Shown: positions 1 to 12,424, counted from the first letter of the stretch. The stretch: DNA of 64,000 nucleotides from Paramecium sonneborni (GCA_905182985.1 CAJJDN010000047.1:65670-129669); one strand, 5' to 3'. The notes: generated by a model from the sequence alone, not told the origin. Numbers and translations: made by a program.

Positions 1-1
1 T

Positions 2-239
2 TTACCTACTATTGATAAAATGCTTAACCATCGCAAAATGTCTTAATAGTATTCTAATATAATTCTATAACTCTAGATTATTACTCAAATTTAACTAAGA
101 TATCAAGAATTTAAAATAGAATCAATAAGAAATTGAAGAAACAATCAATCAGTTTACATAATCCTTAACTCCCATCCAGCATTTAGAACTCATAAAATAG
201 GTGGAGAAGATGGGGACTTTCAATCGTTTAAATAAATGA
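2..239 (+). CDS. 3' end of an unrecognised gene (partial)
   Basis: The frame is open from the window edge and ends at TGA 237-239. A 28-nt GT...AG intron at 49-76 is needed to join two coding-looking stretches, giving about 69 residues. The tail is hydrophilic and helical, rich in Q, N and K, and includes LTPIQHLELIKQVEKMG. No catalytic motif is visible. The 5' part lies outside the window, so the function cannot be judged. Confidence 0.55.
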
Positions 240-517
240 TGAATAATATATTATGTCTAATTGCTTTCAAGAAATATCAAAAATATAAGTAATTTTGATA
301 TAATTTGTTATTTTTTATATTGTTATAGAAATATTAATAAATTACAATAATCTAATACAAGTATTTTAACCGAGAGGCTTAAATAGCATAAAATTATTTA
401 AATAATAATATTTCTAATGAATTCCTACTTTTGATGAAAAAAAAACTATAAAAGAAATTATTTAAAAGATGGATTAAATTTTCTGAAATTATTCAAATAA
501 TTATATAATTAATTAAA

Positions 518-2207
518 ATGTCTGCTGTGGGTATTCGTGGTGAAAGAGATCAAGGTTAAGATGTACGTACAAGTAATGTAACTGCTGTCATGGCTATTGC
601 TAATGTTGTCAAAACAAGCCTTGGACCATAAGGATTAGATAAAATGCTCGTTGATGAAATTGGTGATGTTGTAATAACAAATGATGGAGCAACAATTCTA
701 AAACAATTAGAAGTTGAACATCCAGCTGCCAAAGTCATAGTAGAGTTGAGTTAATTATAAGACAAAGAGGTAGGAGATGGCACCACATCAGTTGTTGTTT
801 TAGCAGCTGAATTACTTCGCCGCGCTAATGAATTAATTAAAATTAAAGTTCATCCAACTACAATAATATCAGGATATAAATTAGCTGCTAGATAAGCAGT
901 TAAATATATTCAATCACATTTGGTTCATAAAATAACTGAAGATGATACTGAAATTTTAATAAATGCTGCCAAAACTTCAATGAATAGTAAAGTTATAGGT
1001 CCAGAAAGTCATATCTTTGCTAAGTTAGCAGTTGATTCAGTAAGATTGATTAAGAGCTAAGGTTTAATTTCTGGTAAAGCTAAATATCCAATTTAATCAA
1101 TAAACATTGTTAAAAGTCATGGTCAATCAGTTAATTAATCTGAAATGGTAAAAGGATATGTTATTCAATTGTAAAGAGCTTCTTAGTAAATGGTAACAAA
1201 AGTTAAGAATGCAAAAATAGCTTGTTTAGATATTAATTTAAATAAATTTAAGATGTAAATGGGAGTATAAATATTGGTTGATGATCCAAATAATTTAGAA
1301 AAAATAAGAAAGAAAGAAATGGATGTATTAAAAGAGAGAATATAATTATTGTTATCAGCAGGAGCAAATGTAATTTTGACATCAAAAGGAATGGATGATT
1401 TAGCTAATAAATACTTAGTGGAAGCAGGGGCAATAGGATTGAGAAGAGTTCCAAAGGAGCATTTAAGAAGGATTGCAAAAGCATCTGGTGCTAAAGTAGT
1501 GACAACTTTTGCTAATGAAGAAACTGGAGAATCATTTGATGTAACTTGTTTAGGAGAGGCTGAAGTAATAATTATAATTATATATTATAGGAAGTATATG
1601 AAGAAGCAATAGGAGATAATGATTATATATTCTTTAAAGGAATGAAGAAGGAGTAATCAGCAAGTATAATAGTAAGAGGAGCTAATGAATTGATGACAGA
1701 TGAAATAGAAAGATCATTACATGATTCTTTATGTGTAGTAAAGAGAACTTTAGAATCAGGATCAGTTGTTGCTGGAGGTGGAGCAGTTGAAATGGCTTTA
1801 AGCATTTATTTAGATGATTATTCAAGAAAAATTGATTCAAATGAATAAATAGCTATAGCAGAATTTGCAGAAGCTTTGACTTCAATTCCAAAGATTTTAG
1901 CTACTAATGCAGCCAAAGATTCTATTGATTTAATTAGTAAATTGAGAGTTCTTCATAGTAAATCATAATAATTGGAAGTTGATGAAAAAGGATATAAATT
2001 TAGTGGATTAGATTTAATCAAAGGTGAAGTCAGACATAATCTTAGACATGGTGTTCTTGAACCAACTGTTAGTAAAATAAAGGCTATTAAGTATACTTAT
2101 CAATTTATCAAAATAGATTTGCAACAGAAGCTGCTATTACAATTTTGAGAATAGATGATATGATTAAGTTAGAACCAAAGAAAGAATAAATGCCAGGAAG
2201 ACATTGA
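518..2207 (+). CDS. CCT1: T-complex chaperonin subunit alpha (CCT1/TCP-1 alpha)
   Basis: This is a subunit of the cytosolic CCT/TRiC ring, the ATP-driven chaperonin that folds actin and tubulin. Two 26-nt introns (1565-1590 and 2091-2116) leave 545 residues, the usual subunit length. Visible group II chaperonin motifs are [23 protein letters not shown] and, near the C-terminus, [12 protein letters not shown]. The C-terminal stretch [15 protein letters not shown] assigns it to the alpha subunit over its paralogues. In a ciliate, heavy tubulin demand makes this a housekeeping gene. The start ATG is the first one, and the protein begins [13 protein letters not shown]. Confidence 0.95.
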
Positions 2208-2317
2208 TTTCTGAGAGTGATATATAATATACAAATAGAAACAGCGATAAGATTTTATGAAATTCTTTCAGAATTATTCTGAATTTGGTTTTCATAAATT
2301 TTAACAAATTAATATTT

Positions 2318-4013
2318 ATGTCATCTGACTAATAAGGAGATCAAAAACCTTTAATGCAGCCCTTTTCTGTCCTGGAGCCAGATGGTAAGAAGGAATCAAG
2401 TTATAACAGTTCTAAATATGAAGGGTAGACACTATTAATATAATTACTATTAGTAAATGCGTTGATCCTAGATTGATGACATTTTGTATCACTAATTTTG
2501 TAATCAATGTTGGTATTTCGTAAATTGCTCCTTTCTATCCTGGATTAGCTGCAGATAAAGCTGGTCTCACATATTCTTAAATAGGATTAGTGTTTAGTAT
2601 CAATCCACTAGGCTCTATTCTTTTTAGTTTTGTTATAGGAAGTTTTATTCAAGTTTGGGGTATTAATTTTATATATACCTAGGTCGAAAGAAATGTTTAA
2701 TGATTGCTTTAGTGGTTTAATCATCTGTTTAAATCTTATTTGGATGTCTCAATTTTATGACAGATAATAAGAATTTATTCTTCTCAATGTCCCTCTTATC
2801 TAGATTTTTCTAAGGTATGAGTAGATCTGTCTATTCAACTGTTACTTTTGCTTATGTCCCAATATTTTGGCCAGGAGAATTTTAGAAAAAATTAGCAATT
2901 ATGGAAACTATGACTGCGTAAGGATATTTAATAATCTATATAGATTGGGTTTATTATTTGGTCCAATGATTGGTAGTGTTTTAAATTATGCATTTGGTTA
3001 TTCTATTCCATTTTTCGTTATTGCCATATTTTTCTTATGCGCTGAAATTCCCACTTATTCATAATTACCACCTGATAGTACTATGAAAACTTTTGAAAAA
3101 AAAAAAAAACTACCTATTATAAAGGCATTTACTTCCATAAAGGTTATAGTAACTATAATGAATGTAATGTCTATTACTGCAGGTTATACTTATTTTAATC
3201 CATTCTTTGTAAATCATATGTAATCTTTTGGAATTTCAGAAAATATAGCTGCATTTATTCTCACAATTCCTGCTATTTTCTATATCGGTATGGTGAATAT
3301 AATACCAAAAATTGGAAAGTATGTTAAAAAGACGTTTATGATGTCTTTGGCTTTAGTGGTATGCTTTAGTGGAAACATGATAGAAGCACCATTTTGGGGA
3401 GAAGGTAATACATTAGCAAGTGTAATAATTGGATTAATTTTGGTTGGTGTTTCACAATCATTTTCAATGATTCCTAGCATTCCATAAATAAGTGAATTTT
3501 TAGGTCCAGTGGTGACAGATCCATAATTCAAGTATAATTTTTGAGTTTAATAAAAGAAATAATTTGACTGATATGGCATCAGCATTATTCATAATGTCAA
3601 TGGGCTGTGGATCTTTAGTGGGACCATTATTAGGTGGATCTGTATATGATGGATTTGGTGGTAATGTTAATCTAACAGGATCACCACCCTAAGAAATGGT
3701 AGATTAAGAAAGAGAAGCATTTAGAAGAGCTATGATATGTCTAGGTTTATGGTAATTAATAGCAGCAACATTGTTCTTTTTCTTTGGAGATGGATATAAA
3801 GGTTGGAGTGATTGTTGTAGATCTTGTTCTACTGGATAAACTCCATCCTCAGAACAAGAATAATAATTGACTAAACCATTAAATGATGATACCTCAGATG
3901 ATGTAATGAGTGATAATGATACTTTGTCTTCAGAAGCATCTGTTGGAAATGATAGTGATTTGCTATAAGGACCACCAAAAAAAACAATTACAATCAGAAA
4001 AGAAGCAATATGA
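2318..4013 (+). CDS. Major facilitator superfamily transporter
   Basis: A predicted polytopic carrier of about 530 residues. Four introns (2425-2453, 2660-2682, 2918-2943, 3532-3556; 23-29 nt) restore one frame. Many hydrophobic segments are visible, and the loop after the second helix carries a reduced MFS motif A, WGRKKCL. Exons 3-5 hold further helices such as AIGLLFGPMIGSVLNYAFGY. The C-terminal tail is acidic and hydrophilic and probably cytosolic. The layout resembles SLC18/tetracycline-type MFS members, but the substrate cannot be read from the sequence. It converges on the disulfide isomerase gene, with 28 bp between the two stop codons. Confidence 0.8.
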
Positions 4014-4041
4014 ATTTGTACATTTAAAATTATTATATATA

Positions 4042-5288
4042 TCAATTTTTTATTTCTTCTATAGGTACAACTGAACTAAATCTTGAAACTTATTCTTTAC
4101 CATTTAAAAGATTATTCAAGAATCTATCTACATTTGTTGAAGTTAAAGAACCTCTCATTTTAGAAAATAATTATTTTTTAGGACTCAAAGCCAAAACTGA
4201 AGGATATCTATAAATTATATAAATATTATATTTTACCCAGCACCTGACAATCCAAATTATTCTTCTAATTCATATTAATCTCCTGCTTATGACCAAAAAT
4301 GAATCATAGGTTTAGATTTTAATGGTTTAACAGTTTCTTTATAGGTATTTAAATATGCATCTCTACATTCTTAATCACAATCATAAATGTGTGGAACAAA
4401 TAATAAAATACATAATCCTGTTGATTTCAAACAATTATCAGTAAATTATTATTGATTGACTAATTATTCAAAGAAAAGAGGTTTTAATTTTCTATTAGTT
4501 TCTCTAGCATAACTAAGAAGTGTATTGTAATCTCTAGCTCCATCAAAACTTTCATAATCGCCATCTACTTTTTCTCCAGCTCCAAAGAATCTTATTGTTG
4601 GAAATCCTTCTACCTTATATTTAGATTTAGCTTTTGATCCTTCAACACTAGCATCAATCTTAGCTACTTTTATTTCACCTTTTAGAGATGTTGCTAATTT
4701 AGCCCATTCTGGTGCCAATTTCTTACTATAATTATATTATTTATATATTTATACCAATGACCACACCAAGGAGCATAGAATTCAACAAACCATGCATCTT
4801 TACTATTAAGAATTGTTTCATCAAGATTATCATCTGTCAATACAATTACATCACTTTCATCTATTTGTGGTTCTGGGGTTTTCTCTCCTTATTTCTTAGG
4901 TACTTTTCCAACTCTTTTGAAAGCAAACTATTTTCATAATTAAAATATTTCTTACATCTCTTATTTTATCAAAAGCAAAGTTTACAATTTCTTATGCTTC
5001 CCATTCTCCTGGATATTCAATCGCCTATCCATTTGAATATACTCTTAATGTTGTACTCTCTCCACTTTAAACAGCACCAACATTGATCATTCCCTTCAAT
5101 GCTTCAGCAGCTAAAGCAGCTTAAGTTCTTTATTCTTAATTCAATTAAGAATATTCCACTATCACCCAAAAGCTTTTCTAATCTTACACTTTTAACTTAA
5201 ATTCATCTTAAGTTAATTCTTCAACATCTGTTCCAGAGAAGTTAGCTAAAGTCATAGCTATTAGTAAACCAAACAATATTGCTTTCAT
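4042..5288 (-). CDS. Protein disulfide isomerase, P5/PDIA6 type, with a degenerate first thioredoxin domain
   Basis: An endoplasmic reticulum oxidoreductase of 386 residues after removing introns at 4928-4955, 4726-4754 and 4208-4236. It starts with a signal peptide, [16 protein letters not shown] second thioredoxin domain has the intact site [17 protein letters not shown]. The C-terminal third matches the non-catalytic domain of P5/PDIA6, including a segment like [16 protein letters not shown]. In family members the first domain also carries CGHC. Here the equivalent stretch reads VEYSQLNQEQRTQ and lacks both cysteines. No KDEL-like end is seen (it ends PIEEIKN). Downstream plus-strand open frames over this region are shadows. 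Confidence 0.88.
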
Positions 5289-5616
5289 CAACGTATGATA
5301 AAATTATTATTCTAGAAAACTCTTTATATTTTAAGAATATAAACTAAATGACGTGGTTCTTAAAATATCTTCCATTTTTATATTCTAATCAACTAATCAT
5401 CGCTTCTAATTTATTTTCTTTACTATATTCTTTTATTGCTCTATTCTAACCATACATCATATATATTCAAAATATTAATCTAATTTTCATAGAATATTTT
5501 TCTATTTATATAATTTTAAATTTTATATATATTAATAAATCTAAAACAAAAAATTACTCATTCTTTTCTAATTTATCTTAATTGTTTCTATATCTCATGA
5601 TTTAAGCAATAAAATT
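5289..5616. other. Intergenic, AT-rich
   Basis: This lies upstream of the disulfide isomerase gene and should hold its promoter. No conserved coding frame or RNA gene was recognised. Confidence 0.5.
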
Positions 5617-6705
5617 TTATTACGATCAAACTAACTTAGTTATCTGAAAATGATTAAAAATTTATATACAATTTAAATTTATCATAAAAAAATTCTTCTT
5701 AAATTTTAAAAATCCATAATTAATATCATTGTATAAATAGTCATCAATATTTAAAGATAAATAAGTTAAATATAAAAAAAATTTCGCATTTGTTATATAT
5801 AAAATTAAAATGTCTCAGATTTGAGTAAATACAGATTCTTAAATTCTACTTGAATTTAATTATCATGTTATAGTTTAAATAAGAGGGAAATTAATTTATA
5901 AAGAAAAAGTAAATCATAAAAACTTAAAAGTATAAATAAATGTGACTGATTAAATTTATAAATAAAAAAATTATAATGAATAGACTTTTGATTACAGAAT
6001 TAGGAGATACACTAAGAACAGATTTGAAAAAATAAACTAATATAACTCTTACTTCAAACAAGCAAAAACTTAAAACTACTTTTCCTGAAATTAAAAATAA
6101 TTTAGGAGGTTCTTAATTGTTTACAGATTTAGAAAAAAATGAAAATCCCCTTTATAAAAAAAGTCTCTCAGAATAGGCTCTATTAAACCTTTCAAAGATC
6201 GCCAATCTTTCGTTATTCGGACTAAAATGCAAGGAATAATTAAAAATACATATAAGAGAGGATCTATCCATAAAAGTTAAAAATGACTACTTAAATTAGC
6301 AATTAGAAAAATATGCAACTAGAATATTGGATGATAAAAGTAATTATTTAGATTATATTTATAGATTTGATGACAAAGAGAAAAAGGTAGTTATTAAATG
6401 AATTGAAAAGATTAGAAGTCAAAGAAAAAATAAAACATTTAAATCATATGCCTACTGATTTATCTCAATTTAATTTGATTATAGAAGACACTGATAGAGA
6501 AAATAAATTGATGTCTATTGTAAATGTTGAAGGGAAGTTGCTATAATTGCAGAGAAGGTATGACTAAAAATTGCAGGAAGATGAAAAAATTTAATAACAA
6601 ATAAAAATCAATTATTGCAAATTTAAGGATGACCAAACTATGCATATTGAAGCTATACACGTTTTAACTTAAGAAGATATGCAAAATGATGTGAAAGATA
6701 TATTC
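5617..6705 (+). repeat. Duplicated block, copy 1 (1,089 bp), abutting a single N
   Basis: As far as read, identical base for base to 6707-7795, at a constant offset of 1,090. Copy 1 stops exactly at the ambiguous base and copy 2 starts just after it. That is the pattern of two overlapping contig ends joined without merging. The locus probably has one copy. Confidence 0.9.
5976..6705 (+). CDS. Truncated duplicate of the coiled-coil gene at 7066
   Basis: This is the same frame as the gene at 7066-7921, including the 25-nt intron (6340-6364). It is cut by the assembly gap at 6706 before its stop. It is most likely an assembly artefact and not a second gene, because identity extends through introns and flanking DNA. 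Confidence 0.6.
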
Positions 6706-6706
6706 N
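6706..6706. other. Assembly gap (single N)
   Basis: One ambiguous base marks a scaffold join between two identical 1,089-bp flanks. Confidence 0.95.
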
Positions 6707-7795
6707 TTATTACGATCAAACTAACTTAGTTATCTGAAAATGATTAAAAATTTATATACAATTTAAATTTATCATAAAAAAATTCTTCTTAAATTTTAAA
6801 AATCCATAATTAATATCATTGTATAAATAGTCATCAATATTTAAAGATAAATAAGTTAAATATAAAAAAAATTTCGCATTTGTTATATATAAAATTAAAA
6901 TGTCTCAGATTTGAGTAAATACAGATTCTTAAATTCTACTTGAATTTAATTATCATGTTATAGTTTAAATAAGAGGGAAATTAATTTATAAAGAAAAAGT
7001 AAATCATAAAAACTTAAAAGTATAAATAAATGTGACTGATTAAATTTATAAATAAAAAAATTATAATGAATAGACTTTTGATTACAGAATTAGGAGATAC
7101 ACTAAGAACAGATTTGAAAAAATAAACTAATATAACTCTTACTTCAAACAAGCAAAAACTTAAAACTACTTTTCCTGAAATTAAAAATAATTTAGGAGGT
7201 TCTTAATTGTTTACAGATTTAGAAAAAAATGAAAATCCCCTTTATAAAAAAAGTCTCTCAGAATAGGCTCTATTAAACCTTTCAAAGATCGCCAATCTTT
7301 CGTTATTCGGACTAAAATGCAAGGAATAATTAAAAATACATATAAGAGAGGATCTATCCATAAAAGTTAAAAATGACTACTTAAATTAGCAATTAGAAAA
7401 ATATGCAACTAGAATATTGGATGATAAAAGTAATTATTTAGATTATATTTATAGATTTGATGACAAAGAGAAAAAGGTAGTTATTAAATGAATTGAAAAG
7501 ATTAGAAGTCAAAGAAAAAATAAAACATTTAAATCATATGCCTACTGATTTATCTCAATTTAATTTGATTATAGAAGACACTGATAGAGAAAATAAATTG
7601 ATGTCTATTGTAAATGTTGAAGGGAAGTTGCTATAATTGCAGAGAAGGTATGACTAAAAATTGCAGGAAGATGAAAAAATTTAATAACAAATAAAAATCA
7701 ATTATTGCAAATTTAAGGATGACCAAACTATGCATATTGAAGCTATACACGTTTTAACTTAAGAAGATATGCAAAATGATGTGAAAGATATATTC
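6707..7795 (+). repeat. Duplicated block, copy 2 (1,089 bp)
   Basis: Identical to 5617-6705. This copy continues into unique sequence that completes the coiled-coil gene, so it is likely the true context. Confidence 0.9.
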
Positions 7796-7921
7796 ACTAA
7801 TAGAGATGAATCATCTCAAAGATTTAATTAAAGAATTAATGAAAAACATATAAAATAAAATGAATTTATTTGGTAATAACATCATTTTCCAAAAAATCAT
7901 AGAAGATGGTTATCGAAATGA
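7066..7921 (+). CDS. Coiled-coil protein of unknown function
   Basis: About 276 residues after removing a 25-nt intron at 7430-7454, which is needed to pass a TGA. The N-terminus (MNRLLITELGDTL) is followed by long charged helices such as KRKRQLLNELKRLEVKEKI and KLLQLQRRYDQKLQEDEKI, typical of coiled coils. No enzyme motif is visible. Ciliates have many such axonemal and basal-body proteins, but that role is only a guess here. The last codons are uncertain: another possible intron at the 3' end would also lead straight into a TGA. Confidence 0.6.
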
Positions 7922-8351
7922 TTATAATAATTCTATATTTAGGTCTTTAAAGCTAAATAAATTTGAAAAAAGAATCTTTATACTATTTAATCTATAATTC
8001 TAAGTTTATAATTGTTAAACAAAAAATTAAATTTGATCTATAACTTATTTATAGTAAATCTTCTTTTTCAAATTTTTCAGTTGTTAGAAATTTTATTTGA
8101 AGCTAGAAAAATTATTAATCTAATTGATTGTTTTGAAATAAAAGAATGTTGATAAAAATTATGAAGTTAAGAATTTACTACAAATTAGTAAATTAATTTC
8201 ATTATTTATATTATATGATAAGATATCTTTTTTTAAATAATTCTTTTCTTCAATAAAGTATAAATCTTTGAGTATATGAGTTTCTAATTGAGATTTATTG
8301 GAAAAACAAGAAATAATAATTTTTTGCCATAATAATTTAATAATTATTATA
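7922..8351. other. Intergenic, AT-rich
   Basis: No convincing frame, RNA gene or repeat was seen. It should contain the 3' end of the coiled-coil gene and the promoter of the EFCAB10-like gene. Confidence 0.4.
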
Positions 8352-8747
8352 ATGAATTATAGGATTGAAAAAGCTGATTTATATATTAGATAGCATAGAA
8401 TAATTGAATTGTTTGAAGACTTGACAACAGCAATCTCTTATGAATAACCAACAGACATAAAAAAGTTTTTAATTGAATAATTGCAGTTAAAATAAAAATT
8501 CGGTTTCAAAACAGGATTATTCAAACCAGAGGAGATTGATAACATTTTTACGGTAAATAAAATTAAGCATTATTTTTAGTTATTTGATTTAAAATAAGAT
8601 GGATGGATTTCAAAAAAATAAGCAATAGATGCTTTTAAAGTGATGGCTGCTTCATAATATTAATTAAAGGATGAATCTATTTTTCCAGAAAAAGTAACAA
8701 AAAAACAATTTGCAGATATAGTTGGAGAACATTTAGGAATAAAATGA
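8352..8747 (+). CDS. EFCAB10: EFCAB10-like small ciliary protein (RIIa/Dpy-30-like plus EF-hand)
   Basis: 122 residues after removing a 27-nt in-frame intron at 8553-8579. The N-terminal part (YIRQHRIIELFEDLTTAISY) resembles the RIIa/Dpy-30-like dimerisation helix of EFCAB10. After the intron comes LFDLKQDGWISKKQAIDAF, an EF-hand-like loop. Keeping the intron would push a VNKIKHYFQ insert into the motif, so the spliced form is preferred. EFCAB10 is known from cilia-linked gene sets. Calcium binding is doubtful, since only part of the loop ligands is present. Confidence 0.7.
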
Positions 8748-8809
8748 TCTATATAAAATAAAAAATATTAAATATCTATAAAAAAATAATTTCAATATTA
8801 AAAGAAATC

Positions 8810-11191
8810 ATGTTTGCAAAATAGCCCAGGCCAATCTAAGATAAAAATATTTATCTAATAAAGTCAATAGAAAAATAAATGTTGATAAACTTATCGAAAA
8901 AAAATAATCGACTTAAATTTCATAGTTTGGATATGTATAATAAAAAAGGACTTCATTGGATAATATAAAGCAAAGATTAAAATGAATAACTTTATAAATT
9001 TAGATTTGGTGAGTTTGTCTTAATTTAAAATATAAAAACAAATCATCCTGATATCAAAAGTCCTTTTATGTTATAATGTTTAAATAATATAAACTCATAA
9101 GTTTTTTAAAATTGTTCAAACAACTTAGTTCTCACTAATCCATGCTTATTTAAAAATATAAAGAATAATCTTTATTTAAGCATTAAAAATGATGAATTTT
9201 CATATTAAGAGTCACCATATTATTTTTAAATAATATCAATTAAATAGCATTAAGATATTCTGAAGATAGAAAGACCAATTTTAAAATAATTTGGAAACAA
9301 AAATTTCTTCAAAATTAGAAATTATATTTCAGGATTTTCATTATCTGTAACGAATTAATTTTAAAATGAAACATACTTAACATCAAAATCATAATAAACT
9401 CAAAGTGATAATAAATGGCAATTTATAAAAGAAGAATAACCCAATTTATTTAAATTATATAATTTAGAAAGTAAATGTTTTGCTTAGGATTTATCAATTA
9501 GTTAATAATTAGAAGCATCACAAATATTTTTAAATGCAAATTAACCAAAACATAGTTGGAGAATTTTATGTAAAAACATTATATTTAAAATTAGGTCCAA
9601 AAAAATAAGAGTTGTAATTTGGAATCCCATTTTTGATTTAACAGGATTCTAATGGTTATTATTTAACAGTAGAACTATTAAAGTCTAAAGAGAAGAATAT
9701 TAATGAACTTTCAGTAGTTTTAAAGAAAAATATTGAGACTGCATCTCTATGGATAATATTTGATATGATATGAATAATAAATACAATTTGCAAACTTTTT
9801 TTAATAAAATTATTAAGAATGAATTTCATAGATATGACACTTTTTATAATCATAATGAGTAGCTTGATAGGAACTTTATTTTACATAAAAGATCATGGTC
9901 CTGGAAAATAAAAATCAAAAGTAGGATTAAGTTTTTCTAGCTTATTTATATTGTATGTCCTGACAAAAGAAATTAGTTAATCAAATTGTATTGAGTATCT
10001 TATTTTATGTAGTCGTTATCATAGGATTAACTATACTAATGCTTGGTAAATTTTATTATACTGCCAAAAATTCACTCTAATTATATTTCAATAACTAAAG
10101 ACTCAATTCAGAATAATCAGAACATGGAATCAAAGTAAATGAACCAGATCATGAATTACCTGCTTATTTACCTCCAATAATGTCTGAAAATGAATCTAGA
10201 TGTTCTAGTTTATAGAGTTAACCAGAACCTAATAAAACAATTAAAGCAAAACAAGGATAATAGTCTTTATAATTTGGAAGATAACAATAATAGAAAGACA
10301 TTTAGAAAATTGGTTTATAATTGAGCTTCTTAGGAGAATTTAAATAATCTAACTTTTAAAAGAGTTAACTTGGATTGAATTCGATAAAACAAAGCTATAT
10401 GCAAGTTCATCCAATTAATTGTAGTTTTTATTTCTAATATTTTAGAAACTGTAAATTTGGTAAAATATCAAGAAGATGGGGAAATTAAAATTGGTATTTT
10501 AAAAACCATCAAATCTATTACTTATGATCTTGCTGAAAAAGAATTAGAATAATTACAAAAAGAACCTGTTATTTCTAAAGCAGATTATCCAAAAATTTAA
10601 ATTTTATATGAGAGTAGTTAACATGATATTCAAAGTTAAAATAATGAATTATAGAGTAGATAAAGTAAATAAAGTAATAACAATTTACTATAACAATAAT
10701 ACCCATTTAAGGAAGTTAAAACAGAATAATCAATAATGCAATAATAATATAAACCTGCTTTTTAAAAGAAAATTAGCTGGATAAAAATATTAAAATAGTT
10801 AACAATTTTAATAGTTTTTTCTCTCAGTGTTGCTCAGTTTCCTTAATAAGATATTAAGTCTCATATTTTGATGATTCTATATATAATTGGATTAACTTGT
10901 TATTAGATATCAATTTTTTCATTATTTATTGCAGAAGGATTAGAAATTACAAACCAAGTAAGGGAAATATTTGCATGGTCATTATTAATTTTATTGCCTA
11001 CAACTTTAACTTTTTTAGTTATACAGTTTGAAATAAATTGCTTTCAATTTATGGCTTGGTTATCTATCTTAATTGCAAGCTAAAAAATAAAATATGCATC
11101 AAGGTATAATAATTTAATTAAATTAAATAGAAATCCCGCTCTCTTTAACCCATTTATAATTATATTATGTCTAAGTGCAATATTTTTCTGA
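8810..11191 (+). CDS. Large membrane protein of unknown family, with a 5-nt frameshift
   Basis: Introns at 9570-9594, 9957-9976 and 10364-10394 plus removal of one 5-nt tandem duplication (9762-9771) give one frame of about 766 residues. The N-terminal 300 residues are soluble and have beta-rich repeats (for example QDSNGYYLTVELL) that recall MIR/beta-trefoil folds; this is inference. They are followed by a strong helix (VLSILFYVVVIIGLTILML), a Q- and S-rich linker, and a C-terminal block of four or five helices starting ILKQLTILIVFSLSV. As written, the frame hits TGA at 9771. No channel or transporter signature was recognised. Confidence 0.55.
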
Positions 11192-11215
11192 TAAAACAAT
11201 GAAAACTATAATAAT

Positions 11216-12200
11216 TCATTAATCACGAATTTTTAATTCCAATCTTGTCAATCTCTGATCAAAGTTTGCTAAAGCTATGTTAACTGTTGTCTATAATTCT
11301 GAAAATTTTTACATAATCGACTTAATATTATCATTACTTAGCATAATTACTTACATCAATTTTTAAAGATCTTGATGAGTCACATTGTTTTATTGAATTT
11401 AATTATTTGATTAAGTTGTAAGATTTTATTAAACTTAAACTTAATTAATTTTTTATTTGAATGCCTATTAAACTTAAATTTCATTTTAATAATCATTCTT
11501 CTCATCAGATTAAGGAGGAAATGGCTATTATTCATATTTTTAAGTATAATTGCATTATTATTCTAATTATTATTAAAATTATTCTTAATTGCAAGATGTC
11601 ATTCTTGGAACTAATTCATTTTATAAATTTATTTTATAAGGTTCAGGTCTTTTTAATTATTCTATATCTTCTTCATCATCTTCAGTTTAGAAATTCTCTC
11701 TTTTTACAAATACTTAAGTTTTCTATTTATTGTTTGACTCTTATAATTTTTATGTGTTTTATATATTTGAAATATTTTCTTATCCTTTTAATTAATTCAC
11801 TTTTTTTTCCTTTTTTGTTCTCTAAAATACTTCATTAAAAATATCATTAATTAAAATTAATTTATGCTCTAAATATTGCTCTGATAAAAATTAAGCAATA
11901 TTTATTTATGATTTATAGTTGAATTCTAATTGAAGCATTTTGAATACTTATTCTATAAATCTTAATTCATTTTTGGAATATCGCTCATATCCTTTATCTA
12001 CTAAGGCTAACAAACAATCTTAACTAATTAGTACATTTATAAAAGCTTGAATTATATTCGTTTAATATATAGTGAAGTATTCTCAAAAAAAAGGTTGGAT
12101 TATTATTATTTACATATTCAAATGAAAATTATTCTTTATAATCAGCTTTCTTCATTATTTTCTTAAGATTTTCATATGAATTTTATAGATCATTGCTCAT
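11216..12200 (-). CDS. CEP44: CEP44 homologue (centrosomal protein 44)
   Basis: 318 residues with one 28-nt intron (12007-12034). The N-terminal domain follows the CEP44 coiled-coil domain in order: NLKKIMKKADYKEQFSF, then LRILHYILNEYNSSF, then SKNELRFIEQVFKMLQLEFN. Human CEP44 has the equivalent KNDLRFIDAVYKLLRDQFNY. The middle is Q- and N-rich, and the end is a short coiled coil, ANFDQRLTRLELKI. In animals CEP44 binds the centriole inner lumen and is needed for centriole-to-centrosome conversion; a basal-body role is inferred here. The plus-strand open frame across its middle is a shadow. Confidence 0.85.
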
Positions 12201-12424
12201 TCGAAATTCAAATTAAATTATATTATAAAATTGTTATCAAAAATTTTATGATATTGAATTAGTTTATTTAAATTATATTTGTCATCATCATCTACTTAAA
12301 TATATACAAAAAAAATTCAAACACCATAGTTATATTTGCTTGATTTACTTTCAGAATTTGGAATATTCCACAATCCGAAATTTTCTAAATACTGTCATCT
12401 AACTTCATAAAATTAATACTATTA

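Noticed and set aside
4010..4458. A plus-strand frame of over 140 codons after the MFS gene
   Set aside because: The minus strand here encodes the conserved C-terminal domain of P5 disulfide isomerase, with a 29-nt intron, so the plus frame is a shadow.
8810..9960. ABC transporter or ABCG-type membrane domain
   Set aside because: One alternative frame gives ABCG-like hydrophobic text, but no Walker A, signature or Walker B motif exists and the frame does not fit the introns.
11461..11838. A 125-codon plus-strand frame rich in I, F and L
   Set aside because: It lies antisense to the CEP44 gene; its composition is that expected from the complement of a Q- and N-rich protein.
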